Below, in pieces: positions 36,271 to 45,058 of a stretch of DNA of 64,000 bases (the first letter of the stretch is position 1; the number at the start of each line of letters is the position of its first letter). Both the position numbers and the translations under genes were made by a program. The DNA lies in the NCBI GenBank assembly GCA_046348365.1, contig JAXMEL010000006.1:1-64000 (forward strand), in the 5' to 3' direction. The DNA comes from JAEUPI01 sp046348365. GTDB lineage: Bacteria > Pseudomonadota > Gammaproteobacteria > Burkholderiales > Burkholderiaceae_C. The notes beneath the pieces were generated by a model. That model searched no databases and was not told the origin of the DNA. It was given only the letters and a program-made list of their open reading frames with translations.

Positions 36271-37362
36271 GTGACCCCCCATGCGAATCCCCAGGCCGCG
36301 CCGGCGGCCGAGCCCACGCCGGCGAGCGTGGTGCCGCCGGCCTCGGCCGACCCGGCCAAGGCCGTTCCGCCCCCCACGCGCCGCAGCTTCCTGCGCGGCA
36401 GCGGCATGCTGAGCCTGTCGTCGCTGATGGGCGCCGGCACGCTGATGGCGCAGTCGGGCGAAGCGAAGGCCGCGGTCGAATGGGCCGAGCACTTCCAGAA
36501 GAACTACCGCCTGATGACGGCCGACGAGAAGCAGGAGGCCCGCCTGCGGCTCGAGAAGCGCTACTCCGACGAATACGGCAAGAAGGTGGCGGTCGACACC
36601 ACCGATGCGCAGCCCGGCGTGCTGATGGGCTACGCGCTGAACATCCGCAAGTGCATCGGCTGCCGCCGCTGCGTGAAGGCCTGCGTCGAGGAGAACAACC
36701 AGTCGCGCGGCTCGCGCCCCGGCGAGCGCATCGAGTGGATCCAGGTGCTGCGCATGGAGCGCGGCGAGTTCACCCAGGACAAGATGAACCAGGGCTACCC
36801 CGAGGGCCTAGGCATCCAGGTCGGCGGCAACGCCTACTCGCCGGCCGGCCAGGTGCTCGAGGGGCAGTACCACTACGAACCGCCCGCGGTGCCCGAGAAG
36901 GACGCCACCTACATGCCGATCGCCTGCATGCAGTGCGAGAAGCCGCCGTGCGTCAAGGTCTGCCCCGTGCGCACCACGTATCGCGAGGCCGACGGCCCGG
37001 TGGTGATCGACTACAACTGGTGCATCGGCTGCCGCATGTGCATGAACGCCTGCCCGTACTGGGCGCGGCGCTTCAACGTCACCACGCCGGTGCTGCCCAA
37101 GGAAGCCATGAACCCGGTGACGCACTACCTGGGCAACCGGCCGCGCATGCGCGGCGTGGTCGAGAAGTGCCACTGGTGCCTGCAGCGCACGCGCCACGGC
37201 CGCTACCCGGCCTGCGTGGAGGTGTGCCCGGTGGGCGCGCGCAAGTTCGGCAACCTGCTCGACCCCGAGAGCGAGGTCAGCAAGGTGCTCGAGCGCAAGA
37301 ACGTGTTCCGGCTGAAGGCCGAATACAACACCTTCCCCAAGTTCTTCTACTTCTACGACTGA
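36271..37362 (+). CDS. Tat-exported four-cluster Fe-S electron-transfer protein (DsrO/HybA-like)
   Basis: 363 residues. A twin-arginine signal, TRRSFLRGSGM, sits near residue 37 after a Pro/Ala-rich extension. Four ferredoxin Cys groups follow: KCIGCRRCVKAC, ACMQCEKPPCVKVCPV, WCIGCRMCMNACPYW and KCHWCLQRTRHG with ACVEVCPVGA, enough for four [4Fe-4S] clusters. The GTG at 36271 is chosen because AGGAGA lies 6 bases upstream. It passes electrons between a periplasmic donor or acceptor and the membrane subunit encoded next (13 bases downstream). No molybdenum catalytic subunit is present in the window, as in DsrOPJ-like or Qrc-like redox modules. Confidence 0.9.
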   Translation: MTPHANPQAAPAAEPTPASVVPPASADPAKAVPPPTRRSFLRGSGMLSLSSLMGAGTLMAQSGEAKAAVEWAEHFQKNYRLMTADEKQEARLRLEKRYSDEYGKKVAVDTTDAQPGVLMGYALNIRKCIGCRRCVKACVEENNQSRGSRPGERIEWIQVLRMERGEFTQDKMNQGYPEGLGIQVGGNAYSPAGQVLEGQYHYEPPAVPEKDATYMPIACMQCEKPPCVKVCPVRTTYREADGPVVIDYNWCIGCRMCMNACPYWARRFNVTTPVLPKEAMNPVTHYLGNRPRMRGVVEKCHWCLQRTRHGRYPACVEVCPVGARKFGNLLDPESEVSKVLERKNVFRLKAEYNTFPKFFYFYD

Positions 37363-37375
37363 GGAGCTGAAGGCC

Positions 37376-38599
37376 GTGCTGACCAAGTTCGTCTTCGACT
37401 ACCTGCGCTACGTGCTCAAGGGCGGCGCGAAGTTCTACGCCTGGATGGGCCTGCTCGGGCTGCTCATCCTGTGCATGCTGTACGTGTACTTCCTGCAGAA
37501 CACCGAGGGCCTGATCGTCACCGGCCTGGGCAGCCAGATCAGCGATGGGCTGTACCTGGCCAACCTGGTGTTCCTCGTCGGCGTGGCGGCCGGGGCGGTG
37601 ACCATCGTGTTCCCGGCCTACGTGTATCACCACGAGGGCATGCACAAGGTCACCGTGCTCGGCGAGATGCTGGCCATCTCGGCCGTGCTGATGGTGTTCA
37701 TGTTCGTGTTCGCGCACATGGGCCGGCCCGAGCGGTTGTGGCACATGATCCCGCCGTGGGGCATCTACAGCTTCTCGTCGATGCTGGGCTGGGACGTGCT
37801 GGTGCTCAACGGCTACCTGCTGCTCAACCTGGTGGTCGGCTTCTGGTACCTGTACTCCAAGTACACGGGCAAGCCGGTGAACAAGAAGATCTTCATGCCG
37901 CTGGTGTACGTGTCGATCGTCTGGGCGCTGTCGATCCACACCGTCACGGCCTTCCTGCTGGCCAACAACCCGGCGCGCCCGATGTGGTTCCACAGCATGA
38001 TGCCGATCCGCTTCATCGCCACCGCGTTCGCGGCCGGGCCGGCGCTGATCATCATTGCCTTCCTCGTCATCCGCAACAACACCAAGCTCTGGGTCGACGA
38101 CAGCGCCATCAAGCTGCTGGCCACCATCGTCACCTTCTGCCTGGGCATCGCGATCTTCCTCACGATGTCCGAAGTCGTGGTCGAGCTGTACGCCCGCACC
38201 GAGCACGCCAACGGCCTGTACTACCTGATGTTCGGCCTGCACGGGCTGACGGCGCTGGTGCCGTGGTTCTGGAGCTCGATCACGCTGATGATCGTGTCGT
38301 TCCTGATGTTCCTGACGCCGGCGGTGCGCAACAGCACGACGCTGCTGCCGATCGCCTGCGCGATGGCCTTCGTGGGCATCTGGATCGAGAAGGGCATGGG
38401 CCTGGTGGTGCCGGGCTACATCCCCTCGCCGATCGGCGAGGTGACCGAGTACTACCCGACCTTCCTCGAATGGCTGCTCACCGCGGGCATCTGGGCCTTC
38501 GGCTTCTTCGTGCTGACCATCCTGCTCAAGGGTGCCATCGGCATCCTGCTGGGCGACATCAAGTTCGGCGGCGCCACGCGCTCCGCCGCGGCGCAGTGA
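37376..38599 (+). CDS. NrfD/PsrC-type quinone-interacting membrane subunit
   Basis: 407 residues with about ten hydrophobic helices, such as FYAWMGLLGLLILCMLYVYF, LANLVFLVGVAAGAVTIV, and IWALSIHTVTAFLLANNPAR. The last of these, with its His and Arg, is characteristic of the family. The subunit exchanges electrons with the quinone pool and binds the Fe-S protein. GTG at 37376 has GAGGAG 9 bases upstream. It lies between the Fe-S gene and the cytochrome gene in one operon. Confidence 0.92.
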   Translation: MLTKFVFDYLRYVLKGGAKFYAWMGLLGLLILCMLYVYFLQNTEGLIVTGLGSQISDGLYLANLVFLVGVAAGAVTIVFPAYVYHHEGMHKVTVLGEMLAISAVLMVFMFVFAHMGRPERLWHMIPPWGIYSFSSMLGWDVLVLNGYLLLNLVVGFWYLYSKYTGKPVNKKIFMPLVYVSIVWALSIHTVTAFLLANNPARPMWFHSMMPIRFIATAFAAGPALIIIAFLVIRNNTKLWVDDSAIKLLATIVTFCLGIAIFLTMSEVVVELYARTEHANGLYYLMFGLHGLTALVPWFWSSITLMIVSFLMFLTPAVRNSTTLLPIACAMAFVGIWIEKGMGLVVPGYIPSPIGEVTEYYPTFLEWLLTAGIWAFGFFVLTILLKGAIGILLGDIKFGGATRSAAAQ

Positions 38600-38609
38600 G
38601 GTGCCGACC

Positions 38610-39509
38610 ATGAAACGCATCGCGATTCCCGCCGCGGCCCTGGCCCTGTGCGGCGCCGCCCTGGTCTCCGTGCTCGCGCAGGACAAGCCCGCCAGCGCCG
38701 CCGCCGGTGCGGCATCGGCGGCACCGGCTGCCGCACCCGCTGCTGCTCCCTCTGCTGCACCCGCTGCCGAACCCGCCGCCGCGGCGGCCTCGGCGCCGGC
38801 CGAGGTGATCTGCTTCGAGAGCCGCAAGGGCGCCACCGAGATCACGCAGAAGGAGATCCGGCCCGGCTGGCCCAACGTGAAGTGCTCGCCGACCACCGGC
38901 GCCGCGCTGTGGTACGGCGACCCGTTCGACGGCACCGTGCCGATGGGCAAGATGCCGGGGCTGGAGAACATCCCCGAGGGCAAGGCCGTGGTCAGGCCGC
39001 GCACCGAGAAGCTGATGTTCGCGGCCCAGTGCGGCGTGGCCTGCCACAACGGCGTGGGCCCGAAGTTCATGCCGCCGACGCTGCCGAAAGACAAGAGGCC
39101 GACGCCAATCCCGACCATGTCGGCGATGGTGCCGGACCTGGCGAACCTGCAGCACGGCCGCGGCCGCATCTGGTGCCTCGACTGCCACCACACCACGCAG
39201 CGCAACAAGTTCGTCGACCACTACGGCGACCCGATCAGCATGGACCAGCCGCAGCTGCTGTGCGGCAAGTGCCACGGCGACAAGCTGCGCGACTGGCGCG
39301 ACGGCATCCACGGCAAGCGCATCGGCGAGTTCACCAGCACCGGCAAGAAGCGCTGGTTCACCTGCCCCGAATGCCACAACCCGCACAACGTGCAGGACGG
39401 CGCGCGCAACAAGGGCTTCGCCCAGCTCCAGCCCGAGGCGCCGCCGCAGCTGCCCAAGGGCATGAAGGATGCGGCGTTCGAGAAGCTGCATCCGATCCCG
39501 CAGCACTGA
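38610..39509 (+). CDS. Periplasmic multiheme cytochrome c
   Basis: 299 residues. A signal peptide (MKRIAIPAAALALCGAALV) is followed by an Ala/Pro-rich linker of about 40 residues. Heme motifs are CLDCHH, CGKCHG and CPECHN (all Cys-X-X-Cys-His), and CGVACHNG, a Cys-X3-Cys-His that may bind a fourth heme. The count fits a DsrJ-like electron-transfer cytochrome of the complex. It probably exchanges electrons with an unknown soluble partner and the Fe-S protein. It starts 10 bases after the NrfD-type gene, and its stop overlaps the next start (TGATG). Confidence 0.9.
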   Translation: MKRIAIPAAALALCGAALVSVLAQDKPASAAAGAASAAPAAAPAAAPSAAPAAEPAAAAASAPAEVICFESRKGATEITQKEIRPGWPNVKCSPTTGAALWYGDPFDGTVPMGKMPGLENIPEGKAVVRPRTEKLMFAAQCGVACHNGVGPKFMPPTLPKDKRPTPIPTMSAMVPDLANLQHGRGRIWCLDCHHTTQRNKFVDHYGDPISMDQPQLLCGKCHGDKLRDWRDGIHGKRIGEFTSTGKKRWFTCPECHNPHNVQDGARNKGFAQLQPEAPPQLPKGMKDAAFEKLHPIPQH

Positions 39510-39937
39510 TGGCGAGCGACACCGACACCGCCAAGCCCCCGCGCGGCGACCCCACGTGGGTCGCCCCGGCGCACACGCGCGAGGAGCAGACGCGTCGCGT
39601 CGGCAAGACGCCGGTGTTCTTCGGCCCGCCGCTGGCCCTGCTCACCGACGGCCAGAAGAACACGCTCGAGATCAGCGGCAAGATCAACCGCACCGCCGAG
39701 CGCTACCTAGCGCTGATGGAGCAGCACGGCGTGGACCTCACCGAGCCGGAGCGCCGCTGCGTTGCGCACCTGTGCGACATCGGCTTCATGTCGCCGCTCG
39801 AGATCCGCGAGCTGCCGTTCGAGGTGCAGCTCACGCGCTTCGAGTGCGAGGGGCTCGACAAGCCGGCGCTGGCGGCCAAGCTCGCGGCAGCCAGCTTCGC
39901 CGATCTGGTGGCCGTGGTGGAATCGCTGGGCTTCTAG
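39509..39937 (+). CDS. Hypothetical protein of the cytochrome operon
   Basis: 142 residues without signal or membrane segment. It starts at 39509, overlapping the cytochrome stop, so it is coupled to the redox operon. The middle (TDGQKNTLEISGKINRTAER) and the tail (LAAASFADLVAVVESLGF) look helical. I do not recognise a family. A cytoplasmic assembly or regulatory role for the Fe-S/NrfD/cytochrome complex would fit the position, but this is inference. Confidence 0.65.
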   Translation: MASDTDTAKPPRGDPTWVAPAHTREEQTRRVGKTPVFFGPPLALLTDGQKNTLEISGKINRTAERYLALMEQHGVDLTEPERRCVAHLCDIGFMSPLEIRELPFEVQLTRFECEGLDKPALAAKLAAASFADLVAVVESLGF

Positions 39938-39966
39938 CGCGAGCCACCGTTGCGCCAGAATCCGCC

Positions 39967-40377
39967 ATGCTGCAACGCGTGACCTGGACCCCGCTGTACA
40001 GCCTCGGGCACGACGTGCTCGACGCGCAGCACCAGCGCCTGATCGCGCTCGCCAACGAGCTGGCCGACCACTGCCGCAGCGAGAGCGACACAGCGGCCGA
40101 GCAGCGCTTCGACCACGCCTTCGCGGCCTTCAAGGTGCTGGTGCGCGAGCATCTCGACACCGAGGCGTCGCTGCTCGCCGGCGCCGACCCGGCCAACGCC
40201 GAAGACCTCGAAGCCGAGCGCGAGGAATTCGACACCTTCGCCGGCGAGGTTGCCACCACCGCGCACTTCGACCGCGAGGAGTTGCAGCGCTTCGTCGCCG
40301 TCTGGTGCATCGGCCACCTCAACGCCGCGGTACAGGCGCGGCGCGCGGCGCCGGCCGGCGACGACGCGGTGAGCTGA
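39967..40377 (+). CDS. Hemerythrin-like protein with a degraded iron site
   Basis: 136 residues with the length and helical pattern of bacteriohemerythrins: WTPLYSLGHDVLDAQHQRLI, EHLDTEASLLAG and VAVWCIGHLNAA. The first His, the His-X3-Glu pair and the last His are present. The central His-X3-His pair is missing (EDLEAEREEFDTF), and the Asp that should follow the last His is replaced. A normal diiron-oxygen site is therefore unlikely. It lies 29 bases after the preceding gene and may belong to the redox operon. Confidence 0.78.
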   Translation: MLQRVTWTPLYSLGHDVLDAQHQRLIALANELADHCRSESDTAAEQRFDHAFAAFKVLVREHLDTEASLLAGADPANAEDLEAEREEFDTFAGEVATTAHFDREELQRFVAVWCIGHLNAAVQARRAAPAGDDAVS

Positions 40378-40453
40378 GCGGCGCGGCCCGGCCTCGCCGC
40401 CGACGGGTCAGCCGACGGGCGCCTTGTGCGCGGCGCCCCGTGCCTTGCGCCCG

Positions 40454-41188
40454 CTATCGCGCCGGCGCGACCGACGCGCCCCGGATCTCGTGCCGCGCCA
40501 GCGCCTCGGCCACGAAGCCCGAGGCCTTCACATCCTCGACGAAAGCCGCCAGCCATTGCGCCGCCTCGTCGCCGCGCGCCTTGGGCAGGCCCATCGCCTG
40601 CTGGATCACCATGAAGCGGCCCGGCAGCAGGCGCAGGCCGCCGAGCCGGCGCGCGTCGGCTTCGAGCTGCTGCTTGACGCCGGCCGCCACGTCGGCGGTG
40701 CCGGCAACGAAGGTGTCGACCACCGCCTGCGAGGTGGCCGCGCGCTCGATCGCCGCGTGCTTCAGCTCGCGCGAGAGATGCAGATCGTAGGCACTGCCCT
40801 TGCCGACCACCACCGTGCGGCCCGGCCGGTCGACCTCGGCGTTAGCGGAAATCGGCGAGCCCTCGCGCACGAGGTAGCAGCCTTCGATCAGCACGTACGG
40901 TGCGGTGAAGGCGATGCCCTCGCCGCGCAGCGGATCGATGGCGAAGAAGCCGATGTCGGCCGCCTCGTCCTTCACCGCCTGCACCGACTTGGCGGCGCCG
41001 TCGACGACCACGAACGCGATCTCGCGGCCGAGCCGGCGCGCGACCTCGCGCGCGAGGTCGACCGACACGCCGCGCGGCGCGCCGGTGGCGGGGTCGGTGC
41101 CGGCGAGGATCGGGTTGCCGAGGTTGATCGAGGCGCGCAGCCGCCCCGTGGGTGCGATGCGCGCGGCCATCTGTGCGGAGGAGTTCAT
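40454..41188 (-). CDS. Amino-acid-type solute-binding protein without a signal peptide
   Basis: 244 residues of the family 3 periplasmic binding fold: RLRASINLGNPILAG, GVSVDLAREVARRLG, DIGFFAIDPLRGEGIAFTAPYV and GKGSAYDLHLSREL. No export signal is visible at the N-terminus (MNSSAQMAARIAPTGRL), and no permease or ATPase gene is next to it. It may work in the cytoplasm as a sensor or enzyme-like protein, or an upstream start may be misjudged. The neighbouring Fic gene ends 41 bases before its stop in transcription order and is probably separate. Confidence 0.75.
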   Translation of the reverse strand: MNSSAQMAARIAPTGRLRASINLGNPILAGTDPATGAPRGVSVDLAREVARRLGREIAFVVVDGAAKSVQAVKDEAADIGFFAIDPLRGEGIAFTAPYVLIEGCYLVREGSPISANAEVDRPGRTVVVGKGSAYDLHLSRELKHAAIERAATSQAVVDTFVAGTADVAAGVKQQLEADARRLGGLRLLPGRFMVIQQAMGLPKARGDEAAQWLAAFVEDVKASGFVAEALARHEIRGASVAPAR

Positions 41189-41229
41189 GCCCGCGATTGT
41201 GCGACGGCCGGACGGTCACGCACGTCCGT

Positions 41230-42438
41230 TCATGCCGAAGCCTCGGCATCGGCTTCAGCCTCCGGCCACAGCGCGGGGAAGTAGAAGCGCAGCGCGTGCA
41301 AGGGCAAGCCGAAGCGCACCTTCCCCTGCGGCGAGTCGCTGGCCAGCAGACCGCGCCGGATCAGCGCGCTCAGCAAGGTGACCGCCGTGCGTTCGCCGAG
41401 GCCGGTCATGCGCTTGAACTCCCCACGCTCGAGCTCCGTCCCGCTCAGGAACAGGTAGTGCAGCGCGCGCAGCGCCTCGATCCGCACGCCCGACTCGAGC
41501 GATTGCTGCTCGAAGACCAGGCACGCGGCGATGCGCCGCTCCATCGCCTCCAGGTTCAACGTCGATCGCATGAAGCTCACCTGGTCGAGACAGACGTCGA
41601 GCACGTAGTCGATCCAGTCCACGAGGGCGGCCTCGCTGAGATTGCCGCGCCCGTCGAGGTCGCCGCGGCGCGGTTCGTCGGCGGCCTCCAGGCAGGCGTA
41701 GTAGCGGTCTGCCGTGCGCGCGAAGCCGCGCAATGGCGACCACAGCCCGCCCGTGTAGCCGAGCGCGCTGAGCAGCGTGTGCGTATGCAGGCGCATGACA
41801 CGGCCGTTGCCGTCCACGAAGGGATGAATCCAGCCGAGCCGGTGGTGCGACGCGGCCATGGCCACCAGCGCCGCTTCGCCGCGCCGCACACTGCCATAGA
41901 CCGCACCCCAGCGTTCGACAAAGCGCTCGATGCTGCCGAATGCGGGCGCGATGTGCCGCCCCACGCTGACCTCGCGACGGCGGATTCCACCTGGCTCGAT
42001 CGGCTCGCCCTGGCTGGTCACCAAGTCAGCGGGCTGCAGGCGCGAGAACAGCGTTCGGTGGATATCGCAGATGGCGGGCAAGCCGTAGAGCGCCTTCGCA
42101 CCCGCCTGGCCCCGATAGCGTTGCTCGAGTTCCGCCTCGGCATCGATGTGGGCCAGCGCCAGGCGTTGGCGCGCAGCCAGGTCGGCATCGCTCGAGAAGT
42201 CGCGCCGCAGTGCCTGCTCCAGTTCGCGCGGCCGCGTGTGCTGGCCCTCGATGCGGTTGCTGTAGTAGGAGTTCATCGCGGCCAGCAGGCCTCGCATCTG
42301 GTGTGCGATCGGCTGGCTGGCAAATGCGGTTGCCGCGGTGGCCAGATCGTGCGCCTTGGTCAGCAAGGGCTCCTGGCGGGCCGCGGAGGGCAGCAGCGGC
42401 TCGAACTGATGGGCTGCGTCGAAGAGATCGGTTGTCAT
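41230..42438 (-). CDS. Fic family AMP-transferase with N-terminal inhibitory helix
   Basis: 402 residues. The core motif HPFVDGNGRVMR is complete (catalytic His, Asn, Arg for phosphate binding). Near residue 60 the segment SNRIEGQHT matches the inhibitory helix (Ser-X3-Glu-Gly) that keeps class II Fic proteins inactive. A C-terminal winged-helix-like domain (EFKRMTGLGERTAVTLLSAL) is common in these proteins. Fic enzymes transfer AMP to hydroxyls of target proteins. The gene and its leader (42439-42550) are clearly lower in GC than the surroundings, consistent with horizontal transfer. Confidence 0.9.
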   Translation of the reverse strand: MTTDLFDAAHQFEPLLPSAARQEPLLTKAHDLATAATAFASQPIAHQMRGLLAAMNSYYSNRIEGQHTRPRELEQALRRDFSSDADLAARQRLALAHIDAEAELEQRYRGQAGAKALYGLPAICDIHRTLFSRLQPADLVTSQGEPIEPGGIRRREVSVGRHIAPAFGSIERFVERWGAVYGSVRRGEAALVAMAASHHRLGWIHPFVDGNGRVMRLHTHTLLSALGYTGGLWSPLRGFARTADRYYACLEAADEPRRGDLDGRGNLSEAALVDWIDYVLDVCLDQVSFMRSTLNLEAMERRIAACLVFEQQSLESGVRIEALRALHYLFLSGTELERGEFKRMTGLGERTAVTLLSALIRRGLLASDSPQGKVRFGLPLHALRFYFPALWPEAEADAEASA

Positions 42439-42517
42439 TGCGCACTGTGTAGCGGCAATAACTCATTGTCCCACAAGGAAAATCAATCGATATTGCGGTC
42501 TTGTTTGCGTACTCGAG

Positions 42518-42544
42518 TGCGTGATTGCGCGCTTTGCGCACGCA
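42518..42544. terminator. Hairpin after the idnD gene
   Basis: TGCGTG at 42518-42523 pairs with CACGCA at 42539-42544, with an inner stem of TGCGC and GCGCA. It lies just after the idnD stop (minus strand) and before the Fic promoter region. No U-run follows on the minus strand, so it may only limit read-through or be a 3' stabiliser. Confidence 0.35.
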
Positions 42545-42550
42545 TGACGG

Positions 42551-43585
42551 TCACTCGAAATCCAGCAGCACCTTCATCGCCTGCGAGCGGTCGGCCGCCA
42601 GCACGAACGCGCGGCCGGCGTCGCGGTACGACAGCGTCGTGGAGATCAGCGGCTTCACGTGGACCAGGCCCTTGTTGAGCAGCTCGACCGCGACCGCGAA
42701 TTCCTCGTGGAAGCGGAACGCGCCGCGCAGGTCGAACTCCTTGGCGACGACGGTGTTGACGGGCAGCGTCATCTCGCCGCCGAGGCCCACCTGCACGACG
42801 ATGCCGCGCGGCTTCAGCGCATCGAAGGCGCCGCGCAGCGCGCGTTCGTTGCCGCTGGCCTCGAACAGCACGTCGAAGGTGCCCTTGTCGGCGCCGTAGG
42901 CGGCCAGCGCATCGGGCTGCGCCGCGACGTTGATCGTCTCGTCGGCGCCGACCTTCTTGGCCGTGCGCAGCGGGAAGTCGCCGACATCGGTGACGCTCAC
43001 CTGCGCCGCACCGGCACGCCGCGCCGCAATGACGATCAGCGCACCGATCGGCCCGCAGCCGGTGACGAGCACGCGCTTGCCCAGCAGCGAGCCGGCACGC
43101 CGCACCGCGTGCAGCGCCACCGACAGCGGCTCGGCGAGTGCGCCCTCGGCGTCGCTGACCGAATTGGCGAGCTTGAACGCCTGCGCCGTCTCGCAGACGA
43201 TGCGCTGCCGAAACGCCCCCTGCACGTGCGGCGTGCGCATCGCGCTGCCGTAGTAGCGCATGTCGAGGCAGTGGTTCTGCAAGCCCTGCTGGCAGTAGCG
43301 GCACTGGCCGCACGGGCGGCTCGGGCTGATCGCGATGCGGTCGCCGACCGCGAAGGCCGTGACCTGTGCGCCGACCGCTTCGATGACACCCGAGACTTCG
43401 TGCCCCAGCACCATCGGCTCCATCACGCGCACGGTGCCGAAGCCGCCGTGCTGGACGTAGTGCAGATCCGACCCGCAGATGCCGCCGAAGCGCACGCGTG
43501 CCTGGAGCTGCAGCGCACCGAGCGGCGGCGTGTCGACCTCCTCGATGCGCAGGTCGTTGGCGGCGTGGATGATCAGCGCTTGCAT
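42551..43585 (-). CDS. idnD: Zinc-dependent dehydrogenase, L-idonate 5-dehydrogenase-like
   Basis: 344 residues of the medium-chain dehydrogenase family. Catalytic zinc ligands are in GGICGSDLHY and LGHEVSG. Structural zinc Cys are in RPCGQCRYCQQGLQNHC. The NAD(P) motif is VLVTGCGPIGALIVIAA. HYVQHGGFG and the QGAFRQRIVC segment match L-idonate 5-dehydrogenases, which oxidise L-idonate to 5-keto-gluconate. It is the third gene of an operon behind promoter module A (gntK, idnO, idnD), the same enzyme set as the E. coli idonate pathway. Confidence 0.85.
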   Translation of the reverse strand: MQALIIHAANDLRIEEVDTPPLGALQLQARVRFGGICGSDLHYVQHGGFGTVRVMEPMVLGHEVSGVIEAVGAQVTAFAVGDRIAISPSRPCGQCRYCQQGLQNHCLDMRYYGSAMRTPHVQGAFRQRIVCETAQAFKLANSVSDAEGALAEPLSVALHAVRRAGSLLGKRVLVTGCGPIGALIVIAARRAGAAQVSVTDVGDFPLRTAKKVGADETINVAAQPDALAAYGADKGTFDVLFEASGNERALRGAFDALKPRGIVVQVGLGGEMTLPVNTVVAKEFDLRGAFRFHEEFAVAVELLNKGLVHVKPLISTTLSYRDAGRAFVLAADRSQAMKVLLDFE

Positions 43586-43598
43586 GGTGCGACTCGAT

Positions 43599-44368
<770 letters not shown>

Positions 44369-44372
<4 letters not shown>

Positions 44373-44890
44373 GAGGGTTGTCGAAGTAGAGGTTCGGTTT
44401 CGCCCAACCAGTGCAGCACGCTGCGCAGCTGTTCGTGCAGCGGCGCCTGCGCAGCGACCGCGAGCACGTCGGGCTCACCGACCGGCGATTCGAGCGCGGC
44501 GAACTGGCTGGCCACCAGCTCGGGCGGGAACACATGATCCGCTCGGCTCGCGACGCGTTTGCGCGACTCCTCGATCGGAATGTCGATGAACACGGTGCGC
44601 AGCGCCGGCACCGCCGTGCGCAGGCGTTCGCGATAGCGGCGCTTCAGCGCCGAGCAGGTCAGCACCGCGGGGCCGGGCTCGCCGGCCAGCAGATCACCGA
44701 GCCGGCCGAGCCACGGCTCGCGGTCGGCGTCTTGCAGCGCAATGCCGCGACGCATCTTGTCCTGGCTCTGCGGCAGATGATGGTCGTCGCCCTCGATCAG
44801 TGTGGCCGACAGCGCGCGCGCCAGCTCGGCGGCCAGCGTCGATTTGCCGCAGCCGGCCACGCCCATCACGAGCAGCTTGGGCGCGGTCAT
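44369..44890 (-). CDS. gntK: Gluconokinase
   Basis: 173 residues, normal length. The Walker A motif is VMGVAGCGKSTLAAEL (residues 8-23); the family blocks EGDDHHLPQSQDKM, LTCSALKRRYRERLR and DHVFPPELVASQFAALE follow. It phosphorylates gluconate to 6-phosphogluconate in the cytoplasm. It is the first gene after promoter module A, with an 82-base leader that includes a hairpin-prone GC-rich stretch. The ATG at 44890 is the family start. Confidence 0.93.
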
Positions 44891-44978
44891 CGACCGGCTG
44901 CCGGCGCGCCGGGCTGCGATGGAGGGAGATTCGGGGCGTTGGCGTGCATCGCGGGCGGCGCGCAGGGCAGGTGCGGCG

Positions 44979-45043
44979 ACTCTAGACGCCGCGCCCGCGG
45001 CGTGCAAAGACGAAATCGGTCTGTGGCGATACAGCTGCCTTAT
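44979..45043 (-). promoter_or_regulatory. Promoter module A (gntK-idnO-idnD)
   Basis: On the minus strand: ATAAG-N5-TGTAT (45043-45029), then after 5 bases CAGACC, then a block ending CGTCTTTGC. The -35 box is TTTGCA (45003-45008), an 18-base spacer follows, and the -10 box is TAGAGT (44979-44984). The palindrome is ATA-N9-TAT, the type bound by Nac-like LysR proteins. The layout and spacing match modules B, C and D base for base. Confidence 0.85.
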
Positions 45044-45058
45044 GGTGATGCCAGTCGC

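Noticed and set aside
36271..39509. Assignment to the dissimilatory sulfite reductase complex (DsrMKJOP)
   Set aside because: Only the O/P/J-like parts are present. No DsrAB, DsrM or DsrK is seen, so the name would overstate the evidence.
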